In this document: one piece after another, positions 40,096 through 51,248 of the stretch
Layout of the letters: each line of letters starts with the position of its first letter
Position numbering within the stretch: position 1 is the first letter of the stretch
Assembly: GCA_921293015.1 (NCBI GenBank)
Contig: OV121090.1
Coordinates: 620,001 to 684,000, forward strand
Origin: Phorcus lineatus
Taxonomy: Eukaryota; Mollusca; Gastropoda; Trochida; Trochidae
Direction: 5' to 3'
DNA: 64,000 nt
Notes under the pieces: model-generated
Told to the model about the DNA's origin: nothing
Databases searched by the model: none
Seen by the model: only the letters and a program-made list of their open reading frames with translations
Position numbers and translations under genes: made by a program

Positions 40096-41418
40096 TGGCG
40101 TTTAAAAGTTTGTCAGTTTTGAGGTGTGTAGTTTGACATAGTTTTTTTTAATGGTATTCAGTGAGAGCCTCTTAATTTAAAAAAAAATCATTCTTTTAAT
40201 TTTGTATTTCTCTCAGTGTAATTTAAATAAACAGATTTTTATTTTGAAATGTATGCAATGGTTCAACTTTAAGGTAGAACTTTGTTATGGACTTTTAAGC
40301 CTCGGAACTGATTAAAATGTGTCAGCAATATCAAACTTCCAAGAGAGTTAAATTCTAAGCTGCGATTATAAATATTTGCTGTACAATAGGTTTGTGTAGG
40401 CAGTTAATATTGCACTTAGAAGCAATATTTGACAATGTCTTCTGTTCATGCTACACACTTTGTGGAAATTAGAAATTTTTTTTTTGCACATTGTCATCAT
40501 TAGTATACAAATGAGTGTTGTAAATAGACTCGCTTATATGCTAATATGTGAATTCTGAGAACTTACTATCATGTATTGTGCAAATTGATTAAGCTTATGC
40601 AAATATGTAGCTGACTACAATCCCTCTGTTATGCCCCTACTTAGGAGTGGTGAGCGATGAGCTGGAGATGGATTTGTTTGATGTTTGATGTGTGGCTGTC
40701 TTCGTTACAATGTGTTTCAATGTGGTAAGAGGCGTGTCCATCTCACAAAGTGTCAAGGTGTGGTGAAGAATTGCGGCTTTAGGCTCGAACTCAGACCTCA
40801 ACCCACGGAGAGGAAATCGTCCTTAATGAGATTTTGATAACATATCCTTCCCCAGATGTGCTTTTCATGTGGAGGCCTGACCGAGTTATAGTGACAGATT
40901 AAATGCGTAACTGCGCATCTTGAATATCTTGTATAAATGGAGGAATGTACTTGGTTTAACCTCGGAGAGCGGTATTGCTGAATAAGCACTTTTCATTTAT
41001 AATCATCTCATGATTTAATTCTGTATGACCAGACCCTCCCTAACCTCTCGCAGGTTCAGCTTTACTTTTAGCAGTTGTTTTGTGTATCATGTTGGTTCAG
41101 TTTGTCACCTCTCATCATCTGCAGTGGGCGTGTGTATTGAAAGGTTGCGTCATTTTCATTCTCAAAATCTTTTGACTGCAGTGTGTCAGACAAAGTACTG
41201 TCAAAATAATCTTTTAAGAGTAACTACCTTACTCTATTGCCAAACATTTCTCACTTTCAAAGAACATATCACATTTACCCATCATACCTCACTTGTTATA
41301 GACAAGTAAAGTAATTTTCACTTTTGACAAGCAGTGATTACTTCATTTGTAGTCCCCCTATTTCGTCCGTTTAATCAGTTTTAACGAATTTTTATTAACA
41401 TAACTCTTCTCGTTGCAG

Positions 41419-41551
41419 GGCCGACAGTCCCGGGGACGAAGTGGCGCCGATGGTAGCCCCTCCGAGAGTAGCGGCAGTGATTGACAACCGGTCTCATTCT
41501 CGGCAGCAGGAGGTCACGCCCTGGAAACCTCAGCCCATGTACATATTGTAA
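41419..41551 (+). CDS. CBFB: CBFB terminal exon, open in two reading frames
   Basis: The acceptor TTCTCGTTGCAG starts the last exon. Joined directly to the exon ending at 19897 (phase 0), it reads GRQSRGRSGADGSPSESSGS and one more residue, then TGA at 41482-41484. Joined through the 122-bp cassette exon, it reads in the next frame from ADSPGDEVAPMVAPPR through NRSHSRQQ to VTPWKPQPMYIL, ending at TAA 41549-41551. The third frame is closed. GC-rich, coding-like sequence runs on past the first stop to the second and then turns abruptly AT-rich, which favours real use of the second frame. The N-terminal RUNX-binding region is unaffected, so the isoforms would differ only in their disordered tails. 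Confidence 0.8.
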
Positions 41552-41746
41552 TATATATATCTCCTCGGAGAATAAGTTATTCTATTTTTGATGTCAGTTT
41601 ATACTTTACTGTACGATACAACAGCCGAAGTTCATAGCATACTATACCCTACAAACATCGGCTGTTGGGCAGCGGACATGCTGCATATATACACGATTGA
41701 GACATTGATGTATGATTTATTTTTTGACACGTGTTTGTTGCATATG

Positions 41747-41752
41747 AATAAA
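41747..41752 (+). promoter_or_regulatory. Candidate CBFB polyadenylation signal
   Basis: AATAAA about 200 bases past the distal stop, followed within 15-25 bases by the GU-rich GGTTGTGTTTTATTT. This is the usual layout of an animal poly(A) site. Further AATAAA hexamers occur downstream (for example near 42103), so the real 3' end may be longer. Confidence 0.45.
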
Positions 41753-43980
41753 TTGAACCAAAGGTTGTGTTTTATTTACAAAGTTAGATTGGATTCTGAC
41801 TTGATACCGGTGACAATAGGATTGGAACGGGCGTGGCTTGGGGAAGGGGGATGGGATTCTCAATTTGGGGATGGGGTCAAGTGGACTTATTCCATTTGTG
41901 TTTGAATGTTTGGGGGGGGGGGGGTGATTGTTCCGGGAATATGATTGGTTATCATTAAGCTTAACAATTTGAGGGCATAGGGAGAAGATAGGGATTTTGA
42001 AATATCATTGTGTGGCATCTTTTGATAGACTGGTTCCATTTTGGGTTGAAATTATTACATGTTATTTTTGGAGAATTCTGATTTGAAATAGAAAATATGA
42101 TAATAAAAACATTCCAAAATAGAGCATTTGGGTCCATTGTCAGACATTGCTATTCATTCTGATCATTCATGCATTATGGAGAATTATTTACGTCTTCAAT
42201 CAACTTTCATCACTATGTTTCATCACTGTAGTTCCATTCCATGCTGAAATAGAGGTTATGATTGTGACGGTAACTTAATATGATTGTCAATTACTCTTTT
42301 ATTGTTATGTATTGTGCAAGCAATTATCTTTGAGACAAAAAATGTAAAAGAATTTGTTGATTTGTTTGTGTGGACTGTACTAGTTAGCTTTTACACTATA
42401 GTATGACATTTTGTGTTTATGATCTCTGTTTTGCATTTTCACAAGATTTTTTTACATTTGTTTTTTTCTAGTCAGATTATGTTTTTGACAGAAAGTTAGC
42501 TATTTATCCTTTCACTTAAGATTTTGCTTCTTAGCTAAGTGTCAGTTGCAAAACTAGTCAAATGAGAGCCAGAATTGCAGATTATTTATCATATTCAAAC
42601 TTCATAACAAAACGTTGATTTAAAGGTTTTCTTTTAAAAAAATTACAACAAAACTGCTTGTATTAATCTTTGATAATGTATTTTTAAAAGATTCTGACCC
42701 AAAATCTTCAAAAATAGATACTTGATTCATTTAGTCTTGTATAAATTCATGTGTTACGGACTTGTGCAATCTATTATTCTATATAAGAATGACTACCGGC
42801 TTGATTGTCCTCTGTCATGTGACCAAGTTTGGTATCTGAGTAGGTTACACCTGCTTAAATGTAGATCTAATTACATTCTCTGTGGTGAATATTTTAGATT
42901 ATTCCCTGTCTGCCACTGGCAAGAACTTTGTTGCTTCCAACACAAAAGCCTGACACTCGATGTCGTCCAGAAAGAACTAACTCTAAGCTATATGAGTTTT
43001 TGTTCTCAAATCTATAAAATCTAATTCAACCCCTTATTCTCTTCCCTGTAACTTCTAAATATGAAATGTTAAATGACTGATAAAGAACCATATGTTGTAT
43101 CTATTTAAAAAGTCAGTTGGCAAACACTGAAAATATTTCGATACCCTGTCTAATTTCACATCAATGATGTAGATCAAAACACATCCCTTCACATCTTCAA
43201 AGACATTAAATGTGCTTCACCTCACAGTAAAGTTTGGTAGACCAAATGTTTAAGATATTCAGAACAGAGAACAACATGATTCTACATTAAAGAGGTCAGT
43301 ACTGTAGAATATTAGTAATGTAGATGTGTAAATTTTCTAGTGTACATATCAAACATTAATATATTCCCCCAGCAAATTGTCAAATCTCCACAGGAGACTT
43401 AGTGCTTTATTTATACTCATGATTATGAAACTACAATTTTTCAATGAAAATTTGAAGCAGTATTTTTTAAACGAAATGGCAGTATTTCATAGCATTATAG
43501 AAATTAGATATCACTGAAAATTCTTTTGTCACAATATTGAAATAAAAAAATTCTGTCTCTTTTTTTAACACTTCAGAAACCGACTCATTGAGAAATTTAG
43601 TAAATTGCCAAATGTAGCTTTCCTTGTTGACAAAAGTTATCTCCCCTTTCTATGAGATCTCTTGAGTTACCTCCCCTACCTGAGATATCTGAGGAGTTAT
43701 CTACCCTGTCTGAGATCTGTGACGCTAACAGTGCCTTATTGTTGCAACTCTTGTTGTTCATGTTATTGTTAAATTTCATCACTTGCTTTCTTGATCATTC
43801 TCACTTAGTGAATATGACAATTTTAAGTTTTAACATGGTAGATTAATCTTTATCAACTGAAACTAAAATGATCATGGTATATTATAACTGTATTTTAAGT
43901 GAAGTTAATACCTTTAAACTGATGCAAAGTTAGTAAAACATTTGCACATCAAAGCAAAATCATGCATTATTAACTGTGAA

Positions 43981-44164
43981 CAGTGTTCGAAATAGCTGCC
44001 TGCCTGCCTGCCAGCCAATTGCTGGTTAGTTTTAGATGGGCTTGTTTGAGAAGAGGTAAGCCAGCCTGCCTGCCTTGTGTGATTTTAGATTTCTACTTTT
44101 TCAGAGCTTGTCAAATTTTTGGAAGGGTGGTTTATTTTTCAAACTACAAGCCTTGCTTTTCTTA
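43981..44164 (+). repeat. Dispersed repeat, plus-strand copy
   Basis: It starts AGTGTTCGAAATAGCTGCCT and contains GGGCTTGTTT, AAGCCAGCCTG and TGTGATTTTAGATTTCTAC. The same order of landmarks is found inverted at about 57690-57831, inside a KATNB1 intron. The TRIM-like element begins directly after it. Confidence 0.55.
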
Positions 44165-44516
44165 TGTGGCAGGGTGAAGTAAAAGCATTCCCCAGTCCCG
44201 GGGTTCCGGGTTCCAATCCCGTTGGAGGTGATCTCACAATCACTTCTGTTACATTTGGTGCCCAACGTGGGGCCGGGACAACTCCCTAGTGCTTACTACA
44301 CCCTGAACTGAGGTGCTTGATAACTCCAAATGGCTGGACTCGAGGACGAGTCACTTTGTGGAGGGGGGTGTATGTGGCAGGGTGAAATAAAAGCATTCCT
44401 ACTGGCTTTGGCCAGGGGGATATCTCTTTGGCTGAATCGGTAGAGTGTAGGACTCTCACCCGGAGGTCCTGGGTTCGATTCCCACTGGAGGTGATCTCAC
44501 AATCGCTTCTGTTACA
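44165..44516 (+). mobile_element. Miniature LTR retrotransposon (TRIM-like) with tRNA-Lys-type primer-binding site
   Basis: Two direct terminal repeats begin TGTGGCAGGGTGAA and end CTTCTGTTACA: 44165-44253 (89 bp) and 44373-44516 (144 bp). Two bases after the left repeat comes TGGTGCCCAACGTGGGGC (44256-44273), which differs by one base from the complement of the tRNA-Lys(CUU) 3' end. The purine tract GGAGGGGGG (about 44360-44368) sits just before the right repeat. The internal region is only about 119 bp and has no coding capacity, so any movement would need enzymes from elsewhere. The right repeat holds a pol III-like A box and B box. Flanking CTTA and CTTG are at best an imperfect target duplication. 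Confidence 0.8.
44429..44482 (+). other. tRNA-like A box and B box inside the right LTR
   Basis: TGGCTGAATCGG (44429-44440) resembles the A box, and GGTTCGATTCC (44472-44482) is an exact B-box match. The segment between them, with GGACTCTCACC, resembles a tRNA anticodon arm. The 5' end GGGGATA does not pair with the 3' flank, so this is not a functional tRNA gene. The left LTR keeps only a one-mismatch B box (44209-44219). Confidence 0.6.
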
Positions 44517-46812
44517 CTTGTGAGGTCAAAAACTTATTTTGGACACTGGTTGTGAAGCTATCATCGTAACATATATACATTGTATCTCTGATGTTTCTGC
44601 TTCAGTTGTTGCTGAATCTATATTACACCTACATCTTATCCCAATTTCACTGAAAATATTTACAAGATTAAAAAACGTAAATTAATGTTAGGACCTGTTT
44701 GTTTATGTTCTGCCACACCTTCATATGATCATCAGAGAGTGAAGAGCGGGTACTGATACACTTGACCAAAAGTTTTTGTACCGTCTTGTATTTTGCATAT
44801 TATTCATGTTTAGTCTTGTTGAGAAGAATTTGACAAATTTGTAGTGTTTTCACCCAAATGTGCAATATCATAGATTTGACTTAGCAAACCTGCACCATTG
44901 CTTGCAAGAGAATGGAAATACTCTATTTGGTGGAGTTGTCATCCTAAAATTTGGTTCCCTTAGAAGTCAAAATATTTTGTGATTGTTTCTCATAATGCTG
45001 GCCAAATCAGCAAGTAATTACTGTCTATTGCTATGTATTTTGATTTCTACTTTACAATCCTCAAATTGTGGACCCAAATATAAACAATGGCATCATGTGG
45101 GTTAATGACCACTTGTGCACTCTTACACTGTTCAATTCAGTAAGAAACTAACGTTAACCCTTTGCCTGCTGATGTTTGTGTTTGTCCCAACAACTTCATG
45201 TACATCCTCTCTGCTATGAGCTCCATGATAGCATCTTGTAGCAGCAATAGTTGTAGCATGTCGAGGCGTGTTTAAATGGACAGTCTGAGCGGTTTCGCAA
45301 AGCTGAACCTTGTTCTGTACATTACAACTGTCAATGTATGCTGTCATTCTGCAACATAATAATAAATGTATATGGTTGGAATATCCATCTCAGTGAAAAA
45401 TCTTAACTTGACTGATTAAAAAGTGTCTCGTAACAACATACCATCATTGCTTTTGGCATTAACATATTTTCTAGTGTCAGAAACTCCTTTTTTTTCTTTC
45501 TTAAATATAAAAGCTTAATTCTCTGCAAATTATGTTATGAAATGCGACAGGACCATATAACAGCCAGGTAATATGATGAAACTTGATTCGTTTCAATAAT
45601 TAATTGACACATGATTGGAATTTATGTAGAAACAAGAGTACCTTCTCAATCTGTCCCTTTAACCTCATCAGTAGACAGAGGGTTAACAAAAACTCCCCTG
45701 CATGGCTTGTGCCAGTCTCCATCACTGGCCATTATAACCCTTGCTGCTAACCCGCAAAATTCATGTTTTGAGTGTAGCGCCCTCTTTGGCAAGAAGTTGC
45801 GATTCCCTTAACATTTCTTAATGGAAAATCAAGATTAGTCGCAGCAGCCTGGACAGCAAGCACAGAAAAATTTTGTAAATACTGCAAGACCTAAATTAGC
45901 CAGTCATTTGGACTGGTGCAAGTTGTGCCATGCGTGGGAAGATGAGGGTTACTTAGACACATCTTGATCATCACCTCTTTAACACTCATTGTAATTTAAA
46001 TCTGTTCTTGATATTCCACCAATCATTCATCATTGACTGTTCCCTTCGAGTTACCATGGAAACAGACTAACAATAAATATTGATAAAAAAATAATTTGTT
46101 GTTTTTTGTTGTTTCTATTCTAATTATAGTTGAACATCAACCCAAAAAGTCTGATTAATACTTATATAAAATTGACATTAAGCAATTTTTCTTGTGATAA
46201 GAAATGAGATCGCTATTTCAAACTAATTGTTACAAGATATACAGCAAATACTTTCACAGAATTTATTCTTGTGTTTATTACCACCAGACATTCTTGGAAT
46301 GCCAACAAACATTTTGGTCTATATCATGCTTTTTCCAAATGCTGGCCAAGAAATAAGTAACCCCGTTTCATCAATCAAGAGTTAATAATCACTGATCTCA
46401 CTACAATGCCAGAAACATGATGCCATGTGGAATGACATCACTGTATTAGAGTTCTTTTGCAGTTCTTTATTTCAGAGAAAATTATTTTCATTGAAATATT
46501 GTAACTTTTGTTGGGATTCCACCATGAAGTTTGGACAATCTGCAGTTAAGTTTACAAGAGTTGTCTCCCTTATATCAAAATTGCTTCCTTTATTAAGATA
46601 AAACAGCTCATGAGCTCTAAAGAACCTGAACTGAAAGAGAATCAAGCATTGTGACCAAATTGAACTTCAGTTTTTTTTTTTCAAATCTCTCTCATGTTTA
46701 GACTAATTCATATATTCCCCCATATCTTGTAACAGTAATTATCTAAAGCCATAGGAGGATACTGATTTGTGGCATTCCAATCTTGATGCACAATCAGCTT
46801 GTCCGTACTGCA

Positions 46813-46815
<3 letters not shown>

Positions 46816-46853
<38 letters not shown>

Positions 46854-46862
46854 TATATATAT
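46816..46862. repeat. (TA)n microsatellite
   Basis: Pure AT dinucleotide run with a single phase slip. Shorter TA runs lie at about 47067-47085 and 47577-47593. Confidence 0.95.
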
Positions 46863-47320
46863 TAAAATGTTCAAACTCTATGGTAATATATATTAAAAAG
46901 AAGAAGATGAAGTTGAATTATGTTTGGCAAACGTTTTCAGCATCAGGCCGTTTTGAAAGTACCTTGAAAAGACCGATACACTGGTCGAAATGAATTCATC
47001 GCATTGTATTAAAGAAGATTGATCCAGTCCGAACCATCTGATGTTAACTCTTTATTTTTTAATTTATATATATATATATATATATTCTCCTAGGAGAAAT
47101 CTTTTTGGCAGTAGATTTTGAACAATGCCCTTTTGACGTCAAGTATATGGCTTCACAGTAGTTTAACATCATCAAGTAATGAGATCACAATGCTTTGATG
47201 TCATAAACATGACATCACAATGCTATGACATCACCACACTTGGAGTCTTAGGGTAGTACGTGTTCAGCAATGTTCATTTGTCATTTAAATGTAATGAAAA
47301 ATAATTTTGGATGATAAATA

Positions 47321-47445
47321 GAATCTCACCCTCGTGTCTTCCGATATCAAATTTATCAACAATCGTTGATAAAAGTAAAAATACTTGTAACTTTCATCAA
47401 CTTGTGTTGATATATTTGATATCAGAAGACACTTGAGTGAGATTC
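47321..47445. repeat. Hairpin (fold-back) repeat with 41-bp arms
   Basis: The left arm 47321-47361 begins GAATCTCACCCTCGTGTCTT, and its inverted counterpart is 47405-47445; I count about 36 of 41 matching positions. The loop is about 43 bases and itself contains ATCAAC/GTTGAT pairs. Weaker, AT-rich complementarity continues outside the arms. This fits a small fold-back MITE. Confidence 0.75.
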
Positions 47446-48096
47446 TCTATATATCATTATAATATGATACAGTCACGCTAAGCTAATTTCAGGGATTTTG
47501 GATAAGAGAAAGATTAACTTTTGTCAAGCACCTAAATAAACAATTCAAAAGTCACAGTAGTCATCAGGATACGATATATTATATATATATATATCCTCAG
47601 ATTAAGTATCATGATTCTTGATACCACGATATATTGTCAAGCTCTATTCTATTAGTTTACAAACTTCTTTTCAGAAAGAATAAAAGGTCCTAAGCATCTA
47701 GAAGGATTTGAATTAAAGACTTTTGAAACTTGATGAGCTCACTACTTGCCAAACTAAAAACAACAAGTCTGTGTGATCATAGTGGTATGTTTTATTGCTG
47801 TACAAATTGTTCCAAAGCTGTGAAAACAGACAAGATATGACTGAAGACCTCTGTGCCTCAAACCAGAGAAATATACAGTAACCATGACAACGCAGGGCCA
47901 AACACAAGACTGCACATGAACAGGGAGATGGGATTGTGAAGTCAATTTCAAGTATAAAATATTTACAACTTTCAAACTCTCATAGATTCATATAAATAAC
48001 ATTTCAAGATGAAAATCTACAGTTTACCTATTTGATTCCATATTTATTCATGCCATTTAATGCTGACAGCAGCAGGGTCTTTGCAAGTGTATTCTA

Positions 48097-48405
48097 AAGG
48101 GGAAGTAGCACATTTTTTATGGTAAACAAAAATGAAAATACATGTACCAATTGCAAGGCAGCAGTTCTAGAACAAATGTAACATGTTCAATAAAGTTATG
48201 TGCATTTGATGCCTTTCCTTCAATGATTAAAAGGTGTTCACACTAAATTGGCTGGCGGATGTTTTTCCTTGATACTCGATACCTTTCTCAAAGACAGCAG
48301 ATAATCTGGTTGAGTTGTTATGTGTTTGACCCTCGGAGGGTAAACGTATATTTATCAGGGAAAATTTGGAGCAAAAGAATTTCCAAAAACGTGCTACTTC
48401 CCCTT
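48097..48405. mobile_element. 309-bp MITE with 15-bp terminal inverted repeats and TA flanks
   Basis: It starts AAGGGGAAGTAGCAC and ends with the exact inverse GTGCTACTTCCCCTT. TA dinucleotides flank both ends (48095-48096 and 48406-48407), as expected for a Tc1/mariner-type target duplication. It is non-coding and non-autonomous. Confidence 0.8.
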
Positions 48406-51248
48406 TAAGCTCTTAAGAACTCTTTGTTTCCTCTTGTAAGTAAAACACCAAAATTCAATTTGTCTAAGGAAGGACATGGTGTTTGTTTTACACCTTCAGA
48501 TAATCAGATACCACACATAAATGTAAATCATAAATTAGCTTAATTAGTTGGTTCAAGGTAAGGTACACCAATTCCTGTACTACGTCTCACTTCAGATTTA
48601 TCCAATCAGCAAGAGAGAAAAAGAGAGCCGGTTTGCTAGATATTTGTAGAAACATGATAAACATTTGCTCCAAACCACCAAGACCTACACATATCACAGC
48701 ATGTAACAAGGCACTGTGGGCAGAGATTGCAGGGAGATTCCTCACACTTGGCTGCATCTGGCACACCAAGAGTTAATTTTCCTGCACTGAATTTCATTGA
48801 AACATTGCCAAACTTACTGCTCATAGAATATTTTGATTGAGTTGTCAATTCCTCTGAAGAATTCACACTTAAGTTCAAATTCAAACAAGCTAATCATAAA
48901 ATATATAGCTGAATGTAGTTGCAAACATAAATCAAATATAAGCAAACAAATGTTACGTTAAGGGTTCAAATTTGGAGATATATCAATTCTAATTGTAAAT
49001 AATGAGACAAGAAATCACTCTGCAGTGCCATTAAATGCAGTAATAATGATAAAGCATGAATAAAACACAAGCTTTCAACTCCAGTGTCTTTGGTGAAACT
49101 GAGATTGTGCCTTAAATATATTTGGTGGTCTATTAATATTAAACAAACTCCTATCAAAACATATCAACATATACTAAGGACCTAATGCTGATAACTTAAA
49201 GCTCTTTTACACACAGAGTTTTCATTAATCTTCTGTTATTGTCTACTAGATATTAACAATATCTTCATATTTTAATCTTCCTTTACAAGTACACATCCAC
49301 TCTATTGGCCAATAAGATGCGCAATATCAAAATCTTTAAGATAGTATCCAAATGACCTACTAATAATTTAACTGTTAGTGTTATGGTGTTATTGATATGG
49401 CAAAAACTTTACTAAAACTCAAAATCATATTTGATATCCACATTTCAAGTGTATAACGTGTTTTTTTATTGAAACAGGACAATGTGCCTAGTTAAAACCA
49501 CAAAGGTTTATTCTTCAAAGGCCCAGTTGATATTCCATGTACCCTAATTATACAGATGGTGTTCTTTCATACTATGAAGATTAAACTTTATCAGTGGATG
49601 CAAGTTTACACGACAATGGACACATTTTTTACCAATGAAGACAGAGGAATAGAAACGGTAACAATTTAATAAACAATATTTCATATTTCATAACGGATAT
49701 TTTATGGCCGGTGTACACAGGAATACAGAGTGAAAGAAGTCTAAGATGAAGATGTACTGCAAGTATTGGAATGGATTACGGCCCTTGTGTCCCGAGGATT
49801 AGTATTACATGATAGCTCTGCATACCATTACCAGTATAATGTGAAATAAAAACTAATAAGAATTATTGATTTTACTAAAACAGTATATTTTAACTATAGA
49901 TTTTGCTCCTGAAATATCAATCAAAAACTGAAAAATACCATGTACTCCTTGTGACCAGGTCAGGGAAACTTTATTAAGTAAATGTTGACAACTTGATACT
50001 ATGGGGTCATCATTCTTATAACCTTAGAAAACACAAAATATTCATGCTTTTGACTGAGGAATCATTCTTACAACTTCATCTGTAATAGCAACATACCACA
50101 TTGTTAATAGCAGTACTAGTTGTATTTGAAAGACATTACCACTATGAAAATGCTGCAACACACAGACCTAGCAGAAAGAAGGGCCTAGATATTTGAAGTA
50201 CTCTTAGTGGTAAGAAAGTCACATGCCAATGTTATTAGGGTATTTATGACTATCTTATCACAAAGAGAGCTTAAAAAATCCAGATCGAGATCTTTGGACA
50301 GATGTAGTTTAAATACTCACCTCAATGAGCAAGTTTAAGATCCATTATAACAAGGACATGAACAAACTTGGCTAGTTACATTTAAAGGAAACTTATTGGC
50401 TGCAAGAACTGATTAAAGGAGAAGCTTGTCAAGTATTATATCATTCGAAATAAGAGCAAACTCACAGCTTGAAGCAAAACACAAATCTAAGTTTGGTGAC
50501 ACAAAACATTCTCTCTCCTCCAAAGCACCCAAGCTCGGCAACTTAATAGAGGATCATAAATCAATGATTACTGTGTAACTCATAGGTATAAAGTCATCTG
50601 TTTTCAAGTGACGGTGTCATTATATATTTCGGATAAGGTCATGCAGTGTTTGATGACAAAGTTTTTATTTAACTGATCAAACTATTTTTTAAGCTGGAAT
50701 CGTGTTGATTAAGTTGTGCACTTTAAAATCTTGAAAAGTGTTCTATTTTCCTTGAAAATCCATTGTTTTACAAACTGAAGTTCTTTTCATGACAGAGAGA
50801 GTAAATATAATAGAAACTGGCACTAGCATAACTGACCTCACTGAAAGGACATATAAATGGCTCCATATTGTACCATTACGATATATTTGATATACAACAG
50901 GATAGCATGTCATAGTCCCCACTGTAATGATTCCATAATAAATAATGATAGATACAATCACTGATCTTTATGAAATGGAATTATTAGGTTCTCTGATACG
51001 GAGATCTATACCACGAGACACAATCACAGGGCTGATAACTGAATGTTGGAGGCCAATAACGATAAAACTAATATATCTGAATAAATAAATATGTAAATAA
51101 GATCAATAACTATATTTAATTATGTTCGACACGTTTCACTTAACATTGGTAGCACCACAATAAATCTTAACCAATGGCAGTAAAGTTCATACTAAAGAGA
51201 AATGTTGATTACCAACCAAGGGTGCATAAAAATTAAAAATCTGTCAGG

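Larger units (their letters stand above)
23049..41418 (+). other. Final CBFB intron, 18.4 kb
   Basis: A large GT-AG intron. I find no convincing further exon. It holds a 42-bp minisatellite (29005-29680), a 59-bp minisatellite (33537-33960), a retroposon-like repeat (38605-38840), four TGTGGTTT motifs (39880-40095), and three of the six GTCATGTGAC palindromes in the window. Several stretches (about 24.9-33.2 and 35.5-38.5 kb) are less AT-rich and not obviously repetitive, with TAATTA-type and E-box-type sites. This could reflect regulatory DNA, which only cross-species alignment could show. Confidence 0.65.

Noticed and set aside
44413..44490. Functional tRNA gene
   Set aside because: B box and partial A box are present, but acceptor-stem ends do not pair, and the segment lies inside an LTR-like repeat.
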